38,807 bases of DNA. Origin: M3007 sp046160345 (GTDB lineage: Bacteria; Bacteroidota; Bacteroidia; Chitinophagales; Saprospiraceae). Below the pieces are notes generated by a model. That model saw only the letters and a program-made list of their open reading frames with translations. It did no database searches and had not been told where the DNA came from. The stretch spans positions 1-38,807 of the forward strand of contig JBJXGO010000325.1 in NCBI GenBank assembly GCA_046160345.1. Direction: 5' to 3'. The position numbers were made by a program, and so were the translations under genes. Below, piece by piece: positions 23,215 to 31,958 of the stretch (positions are counted from its first letter, which is position 1; each line of letters begins with the position of its first letter).

Positions 23215-23246
23215 CAAAAGTAGAACTGTAATAGGCAACCCGCAAA
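23215..23246 (-). promoter_or_regulatory. Promoter of mdh
   Basis: The minus strand reads TTTG (23246-23243), a 20-base spacer, then TACTTTTG (23222-23215). This is a full match to the Bacteroidota -33/-7 consensus and the best promoter in the window. Confidence 0.8.
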
Positions 23247-23350
23247 CCTAAAAGGGAAAATTCGTGGACCATTTCCAAAATCAACCTGAAAAACCCAGGG
23301 AATGACAGAGTTGGCATTTTGGAAAGACTTGTTCCAACAAATTTTCTTGT

Positions 23351-24277
23351 TCAAAAATTCGGAATTACCACAGTATCCATAGAAACAGCGTATCCCGAAA
23401 AATTGCCATAGCCTCCATTTATATTATTAAACACTGCATCAGGATCACTGAAGGGCAGGTTGCTGCTTTGGCGGGAAAGGGAGAGGTGGTAACGGTAAAA
23501 TTGTTCGGAAAGGGTGCGCCACTCCAAAAAAATGAGCCGTGGGCGTTCGGTTTCAGGATCAAATGGGATGCGCGCTACCAGGTATAAGCTGCGGCGGTCG
23601 TCTGCCCAGTAGTTCTCATTGATAAGCACCACAGGTTCAGGGATGTCGTGAAGCAGCGAGAAGGTCCGTCCATCTGTCAGGAAATTTGTTCGGCTTTCTT
23701 CTGTATACGGGCTTGATGGGTCAAGCAATATCTCTGTCTCATGAACAATGTTGAAAGCAAAGAAATACTCTTTTGATGGAATATTTTTTAAGCGGAGCTC
23801 CAAAGGGATTCTAAGCTCACTTTGGCCATCACTGAGCGGCACGACAGATATATCGCCTGGCCCTAATAAAATTGGGTCAAGTTCAACCTTTTCAGGAATC
23901 TTGCTGATGGATTGAATAGATGGATATCCCGGTACTCGAACAGAAAAGGCATATTCTACCCCAGATTCTGCCTTAAAATTCTTGCTGCTTTGCCAATAGG
24001 TAATTTTCTCAGTTTCTGTTGTGTCAGGTATAAGCTTAACCCAGAACTGGCCATCGATCGAAAGCGTGGCATCTACCATGGACCTCAAAATTATAGGTTC
24101 ACTGGCATCGTTTACTGGTTTGCTCAGGGAGATCTTGGCGCGAAAGTTTTGGCCTTCGCTAAAATGGCAAACTGCAACTAATTTGGTTGACTCCTCCGGC
24201 AAATCTATGATCACTTCTCGCGCACAACGGGCAAAAAGCAAATAACCGAGCGTAAAAACGAGAAGGCGCCAATACAT
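23351..24277 (-). CDS. DUF4249 family envelope protein
   Basis: This 308-residue protein has a short hydrophobic leader (LLVFTLGYLLFARCARE) with Cys18 at a loose lipobox, so a lipoprotein is possible. The body is typical of DUF4249: VIIDLPEESTKLVAVCHFSEGQNFRAKISLSKPV, VDATLSIDG, then SGVEYAFSVRVPGYPSIQS and a final YGNFSGYAVS segment. Members usually lie directly next to a TonB-dependent receptor and are thought to be outer membrane partners. Here the nearest receptor gene is three genes away on the same strand, with mdh between, so pairing is uncertain. A TATATTTG at 24290-24283, close to the ATG, resembles a -7 box. Confidence 0.75.
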   Translation of the reverse strand: MYWRLLVFTLGYLLFARCAREVIIDLPEESTKLVAVCHFSEGQNFRAKISLSKPVNDASEPIILRSMVDATLSIDGQFWVKLIPDTTETEKITYWQSSKNFKAESGVEYAFSVRVPGYPSIQSISKIPEKVELDPILLGPGDISVVPLSDGQSELRIPLELRLKNIPSKEYFFAFNIVHETEILLDPSSPYTEESRTNFLTDGRTFSLLHDIPEPVVLINENYWADDRRSLYLVARIPFDPETERPRLIFLEWRTLSEQFYRYHLSLSRQSSNLPFSDPDAVFNNINGGYGNFSGYAVSMDTVVIPNF

Positions 24278-24320
24278 TAATACAAATATAAAGATTAAAA
24301 ACGAGAACTTGATATACGGT

Positions 24321-26990
24321 TCAGAGTTTAGAAAGGCTTTCTTCCAAAATTTGAACTCTGGCTAATCCATCAGCCATTTTTTTTCGCTCGTTGTCCACTA
24401 CAGCAGGAGGAGCGCCACTTACAAACCGTTCATTGGAAAGTTTGCCCTCGATGGACCGTATAAAACCACGCTGATATTCAAGTTCTTCCTCCAATTTCTT
24501 GCGTTCGGCCTCAGTATCAATGGTTTTGTTGAGAGCAACGTAAAATTTGTCGGTACCAGAAATAAAGGATTTGGCATTTGAAGGCTCTTCACTCGAAATT
24601 TGGAGCGATTCGAGCACAGCCATTTTTTTGACCAGTTCGAAAATACCGGCCTGGGCAAAAAGCGTCCTTGCAGTATCGCTGTCCTGAACGGTAACACTCA
24701 ATGGATCGCGGGGTTTCACCTGGTTTTGGTTGCGAATATCCCGGATCCCGGTAATAATATTTTTGACAGATTCAATTTTGCCTATCAAGGACTGGTCAAA
24801 TTTCACTGGCTTCAAACTGGATTGCTTGCAAACATCATCTCCCTTATTTCGATTGCGAACCTGATGCCATATCTCCTCCGTTACAAATGGCATGAAAGGA
24901 TGCAGCGCCACCATAAAACTGGAAAACAAATCAAGCGTGGCCTCATAGGTTTTTCGGTCTATCGGCTGTTCATAGCCGGGTTTTATCATCTCCAGGTACC
25001 AGGAACAGAAATCGTCCCAGATAAATGTGTAAAGCCCCAACAATGCCTCGCTCAGGCGAAATTGTTCAAAATCGGCTTCGACTTGAATTTGTACTGCCTG
25101 AAATTTTTCGTTAAGCCATTGTACGGCCAATGCATTTTTCCTTGCAATATCTTCACTGTCAGCAGATTCTGTGATCTTCCAACCTTTCACCAATCGCAGT
25201 GCGTTCCAAAGTTTGTTGCAGAAATTGCGGCCGTTCTCGCATAGTTTATCGTCGAACAATATATCGCCACCTGCTGCGGCACTCGACATAAGGCCATAAC
25301 GCACTCCATCTGCGCCAAATTCTTCCAGAAGTTTGAGCGCATCCGGAGAGTTCCCAAGCGATTTGGACATTTTACGCCGTTGTTTATCGCGCACCATGCC
25401 TGTAAAATATACTGCCTGAAAGGGTTTTTGGCCCCGGAACTCATAACCTGCCATGATCATTCGGGCCACCCAGAAAAATATAATGTCCCAACCCGTCACC
25501 AGTACGCTGGTTGGATAATAATAGGCGACTTCGCCATCTGGCTTGTTGAAGCCGTCAAATACTGAAATCGGCCAGAGCCAGGAAGAGGCCCAGGTATCGA
25601 GCACGTCTTCATCCTGGCGCAAATCGTTGAGCGACAGCTTATTGTCTCCGGTAGCCTGCTGTGCTTGCACAAGCGCTTCCTCAGGAGTATTTGCAACAAA
25701 AACATGGGTTTCCTGACTCAGACCCTCGCTTTTCAGATACCAGGCCGGAATGCGCTGTCCCCACCAAAGTTGACGAGATATGCACCAATCGCGCAGGTTT
25801 TCCATCCAGTTTCGGTAAAGGTTTTGAAAATTGGCAGGGTAAAACTTAACCTCCTCGTCCAAAACTGCTTTAAGCGCAGGGGCGCCTAGGTCTGTCATCT
25901 TTACAAACCATTGAAGCGAAAGCTTGGGCTCTACTACCGCATTCGTCCGCTCTGAACGCCCGATATTGGTTTTGTAGTCCTCAATTTTGACCAGGCTGCC
26001 ATTTTCCTCCAAAAATGCCTTCATCTGCTTCCTTGCCTCAAAACGGTCAAGTCCAACTATTGGTTTAAAGGCACATTTTTCGTTCATCTTTCCATCGTCG
26101 GCGATGGTGTCAATCACTTCAAGTTTGTGGCGTTGACCCACCTCATAGTCATTGGGGTCATGGGCGGGGGTGATCTTTAACGCACCGGTACCAAATTCGA
26201 TGTCCACATAATCGTCAGCAATAACCAGGATCTCGCGGTCAATAAGAGGGATCAGGACTTTTTTCCCAACCAGGGCTTTGTAGCGCGGGTCTTTGGGATT
26301 AACGGCGATGGCAACGTCGGCAAAAATGGTTTCCGGACGTTGGGTAGCAATGATCACACCGGCCCCGCCATCTGCATTTTTGTACTGGATATGATAGAGT
26401 TGCGCATTTTCTTCGTGATATAATACTTCCTCATTGGACAGAACGGTTTTAGCTTCCGGATCCCAATTGACCATCCGCAGGCCTCGATAGAGTTTGTTCT
26501 TTTTATATAGATCTATAAAAACCCTAATGACATCCTGATAATAGCCTTTGTCCATTGTAAAGGCCGTGCGTTCCCAGTCGCAGGATGCGCCAAGTTTGCG
26601 CAATTGGTGCAGGATTATGCCGCCATATTTTTCTTTCCATTGGTAGGCGTATTGCATGAACTCATCACGGGTCAGGTCTGCTTTCCTGAGTTTTTTTTCC
26701 TCCCTTAACCAATGGACGACTTTAGCTTCGGTGGCGATACTGGCATGATCCGTACCGGGAACCCAACAGGCATTTTTACCGTCTAGGCGCGCCTTCCGAA
26801 TCAAAATATCCTGAATCGTATTGTTCAGCATGTGCCCCATGTGGAGCATTCCGGTTACATTGGGCGGTGGGATAACTATGCTGAATGCCTCACGCTCGTC
26901 AGGCACAGAACGAAAATAGCCCTGGCTTTCCCAGTGAGCATACCAGCGTTCTTCAATTTCGGAGGGGGTAAAATGGGCGGAAAGTTCCAT
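24321..26990 (-). CDS. valS: Valyl-tRNA synthetase
   Basis: This 889-residue class I aminoacyl-tRNA synthetase charges tRNA-Val with valine. The HIGH signature is HMGH (residues 50-53) after PPPNVTGML, and the KMSKS loop is at 540-544. A CP1 editing domain lies between them (IATQRPETIFADVAIAVNP ... FGTGALKITPAHDPNDYEVG), which removes mischarged threonine. The anticodon-binding helical domain (about 620-760) is followed by a C-terminal coiled coil (EAERKKLEEELEYQRGFIRSIEGKLSNERF) that contacts tRNA. Length is normal for the Bacteroidota type. The ATG at 26990 is supported by a promoter about 110 bases upstream. Confidence 0.97.
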   Translation of the reverse strand: MELSAHFTPSEIEERWYAHWESQGYFRSVPDEREAFSIVIPPPNVTGMLHMGHMLNNTIQDILIRKARLDGKNACWVPGTDHASIATEAKVVHWLREEKKLRKADLTRDEFMQYAYQWKEKYGGIILHQLRKLGASCDWERTAFTMDKGYYQDVIRVFIDLYKKNKLYRGLRMVNWDPEAKTVLSNEEVLYHEENAQLYHIQYKNADGGAGVIIATQRPETIFADVAIAVNPKDPRYKALVGKKVLIPLIDREILVIADDYVDIEFGTGALKITPAHDPNDYEVGQRHKLEVIDTIADDGKMNEKCAFKPIVGLDRFEARKQMKAFLEENGSLVKIEDYKTNIGRSERTNAVVEPKLSLQWFVKMTDLGAPALKAVLDEEVKFYPANFQNLYRNWMENLRDWCISRQLWWGQRIPAWYLKSEGLSQETHVFVANTPEEALVQAQQATGDNKLSLNDLRQDEDVLDTWASSWLWPISVFDGFNKPDGEVAYYYPTSVLVTGWDIIFFWVARMIMAGYEFRGQKPFQAVYFTGMVRDKQRRKMSKSLGNSPDALKLLEEFGADGVRYGLMSSAAAGGDILFDDKLCENGRNFCNKLWNALRLVKGWKITESADSEDIARKNALAVQWLNEKFQAVQIQVEADFEQFRLSEALLGLYTFIWDDFCSWYLEMIKPGYEQPIDRKTYEATLDLFSSFMVALHPFMPFVTEEIWHQVRNRNKGDDVCKQSSLKPVKFDQSLIGKIESVKNIITGIRDIRNQNQVKPRDPLSVTVQDSDTARTLFAQAGIFELVKKMAVLESLQISSEEPSNAKSFISGTDKFYVALNKTIDTEAERKKLEEELEYQRGFIRSIEGKLSNERFVSGAPPAVVDNERKKMADGLARVQILEESLSKL

Positions 26991-27100
26991 TAACGACGGA
27001 TTTGTTTAATGAAGGATTTGGGGGAGTCCAATTCCAAGTATTATTTGGAAAATTAATCAGATAATTGAAGTTTTTGCCAATAAATTTGGGAAAAGTCTGG

Positions 27101-27128
27101 CAAAGGTAATAAAAAGACGTTTTACAAA
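27101..27128 (-). promoter_or_regulatory. Promoter of valS
   Basis: The minus strand reads TTTG (27128-27125), a 16-base gap (a little short) and TACCTTTG (27108-27101), matching TAnnTTTG. It leaves a leader of about 105 bases before the valS ATG. I see no clear T-box or other riboswitch fold in the leader. Confidence 0.5.
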
Positions 27129-27141
27129 GCGCAGACTGATT

Positions 27142-27609
27142 TCATACTCCGCCTTCCGTCACCTCCCAGGTATGGTCTCCCAGCAAGCGGACACTGGCCA
27201 AATGTTCATAGGGGGATTTTCGGCCCCATTCATTCGGTGCGATCATGGAGAGCAAGTGTCGTCCATCAGACTTGCGTTGATAAAGATGGTAATGATGATG
27301 GATGACTGGCTGGAACGGGATATCGGCCTGATAGATCATCTCCGAAATTTCCATACGGGAGCTGAGCGATTTTGCCTGGTTCATGAGCGTCTCCATTTGT
27401 TTGCGGAGCTGCTCCATTTGGCGGTCGGTTTGGTCGTACATGGCCGTCATCGCATTACCGCGAATTCGGCCTTTGTCCTCCGGTCGAATGACCGCGCCAG
27501 CAGTTGTATGGGCATAGGGGAGCAGCCCGGGGGTTTCAGCCACCTTGTCTTTGTCAATGGGGTTGACGAATGCTTGTTCAACATTCTTTGATTCCTTCTT
27601 TTTTGCCAT
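27142..27609 (-). CDS. DUF2452 family protein
   Basis: The open frame begins at a TTG (27615), but the ATG two codons later (MAKKKESKN) is the natural start; the product is 155 residues. It matches DUF2452: NPIDKDKVAETPGLLPYAHT, then GAVIRPEDKGRIRGNAMTAMYDQTD, a helix (QLRKQMETLMNQAKSL), and a beta-rich C-terminus (FQPVIHHHYHLYQRKSDGRHLLSMIAPNEWG ... VRLLGDHTWEVTE). The family is cytoplasmic and of unknown function. Its histidine-rich HHHYH stretch is conserved in relatives. It is upstream of valS on the same strand with 151 bases between, including the valS promoter. Confidence 0.75.
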   Translation of the reverse strand: MAKKKESKNVEQAFVNPIDKDKVAETPGLLPYAHTTAGAVIRPEDKGRIRGNAMTAMYDQTDRQMEQLRKQMETLMNQAKSLSSRMEISEMIYQADIPFQPVIHHHYHLYQRKSDGRHLLSMIAPNEWGRKSPYEHLASVRLLGDHTWEVTEGGV

Positions 27610-27700
27610 GGCCAAATCTTAAAGAAATGGGTTGAATCACTTAATACCTCTAGTTTCCTTTAGACATTCGATGGCCCTAAATTGTTTTCAAGCTTGGAGA

Positions 27701-30700
27701 TCATCTAAGCAAGGTCACTTCACCTTTTGACACGGATAGTGCCCCGTCGCCCCCACGCCAGAATATCACATAGACATAAACATCTGAGGGCGCGTCATTG
27801 CCGTCAATGGTACCATCCCAGACAGAATCCGGATCGTTGCTGGCAAATATATTTTGTCCCCATCTGCTATATATTTCCATTTTTTCAATATTGGCAACGC
27901 CCTCTACTTCGACCAACCCGAAAAAGTCATTAGCCCCGTCACCATTGGGGGTAAAGGCGTTAGGAATCTGAATGTTTGGCTGAATAATGGTAAAGGTGAT
28001 GGATCCGGTTTGTACACAACCATTTGGAGAAACTACGGTCACATTATAAGTTACCGTGCTGTCAAGTGTAATTGGAGTGACCGTAATTTGTTGTGTGTTT
28101 CCGACTTCCAGGGTGTTGTTTTCAAGCCATTCGAAAATAAAATTAGTCACATTCGTGCCAGGCACAAAGGCATCCAACATGATTGGAACCCCTAGATCAA
28201 CGCGGTTCGTGTCTGGATCAGACACCAATTTTAGGGTAAAATTTGGGATTACCGAAATATTCACCGTGTCATAATAAACGCAGCCATCTCCGTAATAAAA
28301 TTCAAGCATAAATTGGCTGTTGGCAGTTACCATCGTCTGAAATGTTGGCATAGTGCCGCCAGGTGTCCAAAGATAATTGCCTGTAAGAAAGGCATCTGCA
28401 CTGATAACTACAGGTTCTCCTGCACAAATGATGGTATCTTCACTCACTACCATCTGCGGGTTGAAAACCGTTACATCCACCTTGTAGGTAGCAGAACAGT
28501 TGCCCAGGGTGGTCGTAACGATATAAACAGCAGATTCTTCCGGGTAAAATACAGGTGGCTCCGGATTGTTTGAAGCAAATATCGGTGGATTCGAGGTCCA
28601 GGAATAGGAGGCTCCCGGAGTTGTCATCGTATTGAGCAATATGCCTTCGCCCGGACAAAGCAAGGTGTCTTTTGGGAGTTGCACCTGGGCTACTTCACCC
28701 TGCACGTTTATGGTAACAGAATCTATGACCTGGCATTGGGCATTCGGTAGCGGGTATTGATAGTTAACGATATAGGTGGTTGTCTGCAAGGGATTCACAG
28801 AAATAACTTGTCCGGTTGCGCCATGATTCCATTGAAAGATGCCCGGATAATTACCTGATGCGGTCACTTGGGTTGAAGCGCCTGCACAAAGGGTGTCGGG
28901 ATCGCTCAACAAAAGGTTGCCGGGTGGTATTACCTGGATTGTAAACTGTTTTTGTACCGTACACCCGTTTTCCATGGTCACCAGGTAATCAGTGGTCTGG
29001 GCGGGAGAATCAATTGGCTGTGCCACCGACGAAATAAAGCCGGGCGGGTTTGATGTCCAGGAATAACTTGCCGTAGAATCTGTTAAAAGATTGAGCAAAA
29101 TGCTTTCTCCGGAACAAATGGTATCGTTTGGAAATTGGAATTGAGGCGGCTGGTTAACTTCAACCGTCACAGATGCGGTTGAAATACAGCCGGTTGCTCC
29201 ATTTGCTGTAAATTGATACGTGGTAGTAGCAGTTGGATCGGCCATTGGATTGAAACATGCCGTACAACTCAAACCGAGTGTTGGCGACCACTGGGGATTC
29301 GATAACCCAGCTGAATTAGTCACTACCAAGGGAGTGCTTTCGCCAATACATAGTTTTGGATTTGCAGGTTCAATCATCAACATTGGTAGAGGAACAACAG
29401 TAATGGTTACTGACGTGGTCAATGATTGACACACCCCTACTGCAACAACCTCATAAGTAATTGTTTCAACTGGGCTTGCAATCGGATTGGGACAATCGTT
29501 GCACGAAAGCCCGGTAGAAGGAGTCCATGCGAAAGAAATGCCGCCCTCAATCTGAAGCTGAACTAATGAGCCTTCACAAATAGTCGTATCATTACTCACC
29601 GTGATGGGTGTGCTTGGTGGCCCTAAAACGCCATTGGAGGTGCCGGAAAAATCGATTGCAATGCCATTTTCTTGAATTTGGCCATCATAATCGTCCAACA
29701 TAATTACATAAATCTGGCCCGTTAACACATCCAGGCGGCGCACAAAATCGTCAGCAAGACCAAAGGGAGGGTCAGTGCCAGGTGTATTTGGACTGCCGCA
29801 ATCAAAATTATCGTTCACCGGGGTTCCAAATACCGGATGTACATCTGCCAACCCGGTTAGATCCGCTCCTTCATCCCATGAGGAACGTATAGGCTGGTGC
29901 GTGCTCACAAAGTTGCATATTTCACTTACTGAACTAATTGGGCCCCAAACATTAAAATCAATATCAGAGGCTTCAAGGGGATTTGCTGATTGTACAACAA
30001 ACCCAAACTTGCCATTTGTTGTTGCTTGAAAATAAAAAAAGGAGTGGTTGTTTAAGGGCAGGGGCAAATCGAAACAACCTTGATTCACGCCGTCCTCGAG
30101 AAAATCAGGGTCGCCCTGTCCGGGAGAAAGTGGAATGACTTGTGGAACATTGTCGCAGCCATTGATATTGAGGGCTTTATCACAAGTTGAATTGGGAGGT
30201 AAAATTGGAGGTGGCGCATCACAAATTTCATTGGAGCACATCCAGGTCATTTGAAAGCCTTCTTCTTCAAGACTGCCATCTGACTCAAATTCAATAGTCA
30301 CACAATTTGAAGATGATTGAATCTCAAAATTTGAACCTGTGCCGTCCAGAGATTGCAACAGAGTTCCACTAATATCATCACCCTCAAAAACCCTGATAAA
30401 ATCATAGGTTGACTCTGTATTAAATGATATAAAATTGATTTTCAAACATTTATGCTCCTCCGAAGGGCAGATCACAAAAGTTGCGTTTTCATTACTTTGA
30501 TAATCTGCATCAGGCCCGCCAGAGTCCCAGAGCGTGCCGCTACAACTGGCGCTGCCAGGCGAATCTCCCATATTGGTATCCGTAACCTTTGGACCAATAC
30601 AGAGTTTAAAAGTGCCAGAATTTGGGTTTGCGTTTGCAGAATAGTCATTTATCCTTAAAAAATAAGGCACTCCGGGCGTAAGGCCAATAAGGTCGAGGTG

Positions 30701-31102
30701 CAACTCATTGACATTTAGGGGTGCAGAAATGCAGCCAAGTTCGGCCAGACCGTTAAGCCCACAAATACCCCGATAAATTGCCAATTGTGGCCTTTTTAAG
30801 GTGCCATTGCCCGCAATATCGCCCCAGATATCCACGGTAACGTCTGTCAGGCCTCCATTGGTCGGCAAATTAAATTGAAACCAAACGTCTCGGTCACCCG
30901 AATTATTCCAGCAATCCGGGATGTTTGAATTTGCATCAATGACGCTCGCGGTTGCGTTCAAGTTGGTAAACTGTGCGGCCTGAGAACAATAAGGCACTTC
31001 ACCGAGGTTAATAATGCCGGAACAATCGTCATTAACAGGTGCCTGGGCAAGTGCAAAAAAGAAAGAAAAAACGGCTAATGGAATGGTACATAGTGTTTTC
31101 AT
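27701..31102 (-). CDS. Large T9SS type B secreted protein with CUB and Ig-like repeats
   Basis: This 1133-residue protein has a signal peptide (TIPLAVFSFFFALAQA). An N-terminal beta domain (NDDCSGIINLGEVPYCS) is followed by a CUB domain near residues 185-290 (YDFIRVFEGDDISGTLLQSL ... NCVTIEFESDGSLEEEGFQM). A second carbohydrate-binding-like domain comes next. Then come at least five Ig/PKD-like modules, each opening with a motif such as DTTICEGSLVQLQIEGG and having a W-x-P-x-x-G-L-S-C core. The last 95 residues are the gliding-motility-associated C-terminal (CHU_C) sorting domain: NAFTPNGDGANDFFG ... EIYSRWGQNIF ... WDGTIDG ... DVYVYVI. This sends it through the type IX system to the surface. 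It is probably an adhesin or matrix protein; no enzyme domain is visible. Confidence 0.88.
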   Translation of the reverse strand: MKTLCTIPLAVFSFFFALAQAPVNDDCSGIINLGEVPYCSQAAQFTNLNATASVIDANSNIPDCWNNSGDRDVWFQFNLPTNGGLTDVTVDIWGDIAGNGTLKRPQLAIYRGICGLNGLAELGCISAPLNVNELHLDLIGLTPGVPYFLRINDYSANANPNSGTFKLCIGPKVTDTNMGDSPGSASCSGTLWDSGGPDADYQSNENATFVICPSEEHKCLKINFISFNTESTYDFIRVFEGDDISGTLLQSLDGTGSNFEIQSSSNCVTIEFESDGSLEEEGFQMTWMCSNEICDAPPPILPPNSTCDKALNINGCDNVPQVIPLSPGQGDPDFLEDGVNQGCFDLPLPLNNHSFFYFQATTNGKFGFVVQSANPLEASDIDFNVWGPISSVSEICNFVSTHQPIRSSWDEGADLTGLADVHPVFGTPVNDNFDCGSPNTPGTDPPFGLADDFVRRLDVLTGQIYVIMLDDYDGQIQENGIAIDFSGTSNGVLGPPSTPITVSNDTTICEGSLVQLQIEGGISFAWTPSTGLSCNDCPNPIASPVETITYEVVAVGVCQSLTTSVTITVVPLPMLMIEPANPKLCIGESTPLVVTNSAGLSNPQWSPTLGLSCTACFNPMADPTATTTYQFTANGATGCISTASVTVEVNQPPQFQFPNDTICSGESILLNLLTDSTASYSWTSNPPGFISSVAQPIDSPAQTTDYLVTMENGCTVQKQFTIQVIPPGNLLLSDPDTLCAGASTQVTASGNYPGIFQWNHGATGQVISVNPLQTTTYIVNYQYPLPNAQCQVIDSVTINVQGEVAQVQLPKDTLLCPGEGILLNTMTTPGASYSWTSNPPIFASNNPEPPVFYPEESAVYIVTTTLGNCSATYKVDVTVFNPQMVVSEDTIICAGEPVVISADAFLTGNYLWTPGGTMPTFQTMVTANSQFMLEFYYGDGCVYYDTVNISVIPNFTLKLVSDPDTNRVDLGVPIMLDAFVPGTNVTNFIFEWLENNTLEVGNTQQITVTPITLDSTVTYNVTVVSPNGCVQTGSITFTIIQPNIQIPNAFTPNGDGANDFFGLVEVEGVANIEKMEIYSRWGQNIFASNDPDSVWDGTIDGNDAPSDVYVYVIFWRGGDGALSVSKGEVTLLR

Positions 31103-31253
31103 GTAATCGACATGACTAAGGATAAAAGCAAAAAAATGTGGCCGAAAAGTACGCAGGGATTAAAGAATAAGGCAGGATAATTCAAAAAAAGGACATACCG
31201 CGACGGATTCTGAATCTTTATTCTAAAGCAAAGGCGGTTTTATCAGGTTCTGC

Positions 31254-31261
31254 TACATTTG
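31254..31261 (+). promoter_or_regulatory. -7 promoter box for dUTPase
   Basis: TACATTTG matches TAnnTTTG exactly. It overlaps the TTG at 31259 that opens the longest frame, so that TTG would lie at or before the transcript start. This supports the TTG at 31283 as the start codon. No clear -33 element. Confidence 0.45.
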
Positions 31262-31282
31262 CAGCCCAAAACGCACACAAAC

Positions 31283-31717
31283 TTGAGAGTAAAAATCATC
31301 AACCAATCGCCCTATCCATTGCCCCAATACGAAACCCTGGGCAGTGCTGGCATGGACATCCGGGCAAATATTTCCGCTGCCATCAGCCTTGGCCCCTTGG
31401 AGCGCTCGCTGGTGTCAACCGGTCTTTTTATCGAACTCCCATTAGGTTTTGAAGCCCAGATCCGCCCCCGGAGCGGCCTTGCTGCAAAACGAGGGCTTAC
31501 CATGCTTAATTCTCCCGGTACGATTGACTCAGATTATCGGGGAGAAATAAAGTGTATTGTAGTAAACCTGTCCAACGAAACTCAGATCATAGAACCCGGC
31601 GAGCGAATTGCTCAAATGGTAATCGCCCGACATGAACGTGTAGAATGGGAAACGGTTGAGCAACTACTTGATTCTGAACGAGGAACAGGAGGTTTTGGGA
31701 GTACAGGTGGACAGTAG
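31283..31717 (+). CDS. dut: dUTP diphosphatase
   Basis: This enzyme hydrolyses dUTP to dUMP and pyrophosphate, keeping uracil out of DNA and supplying dUMP for thymidylate synthesis. The five trimeric dUTPase motifs are visible: SAGMDIRA, PRSGLAAKRG, GTIDSDYRGEI, GERIAQMV, and the C-terminal RGTGGFGSTG lid. There is no ATG before the first motif. The frame is open from a TTG at 31259, but the TTG at 31283 gives RVKIINQSPYPLPQYET as the N-terminus and 144 residues, the usual length. The promoter box at 31254-31261 also favours 31283. It stands alone upstream of the ATP synthase operon. Confidence 0.9.
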   Translation: MRVKIINQSPYPLPQYETLGSAGMDIRANISAAISLGPLERSLVSTGLFIELPLGFEAQIRPRSGLAAKRGLTMLNSPGTIDSDYRGEIKCIVVNLSNETQIIEPGERIAQMVIARHERVEWETVEQLLDSERGTGGFGSTGGQ

Positions 31718-31914
31718 GCGGTTCTTTGTGCAAAGGATATTTTCATTGCCTTAATTTCAGCCGTTCATTAGCAAAATCTTGATCCTCCTACAAAGTCACC
31801 GTGACCACTGCCTTTTCCAAATTAAATTCCGAACCCAGGCCTCAAAATACCCCTCTACCCTATTTTTTTTGGAAAAATACTTTGACTTGATTTTTTTATC
31901 AAAAAATAGCATCG

Positions 31915-31922
31915 TACTTTTG
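31915..31922 (+). promoter_or_regulatory. Promoter of the ATP synthase operon
   Basis: TACTTTTG is an exact -7 match, 36 bases before the atpB ATG. A TTG at 31887-31889 lies 25 bases upstream, slightly further than usual. A small TTGAT/ATCAA inverted repeat spans 31887-31902 and could affect initiation. Confidence 0.6.
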
Positions 31923-31958
31923 CCGCCGATTTTGAACAAGTCGATTCGTTAAAAAGAT

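Noticed and set aside
24600..25244. 214-residue plus-strand frame antisense to valS
   Set aside because: valS is certain on the other strand, and the antisense product shows no family or leader.
26991..27141. T-box riboswitch in front of valS
   Set aside because: I looked for the conserved antiterminator bulge and a valine specifier stem in the roughly 105-base leader and saw neither.
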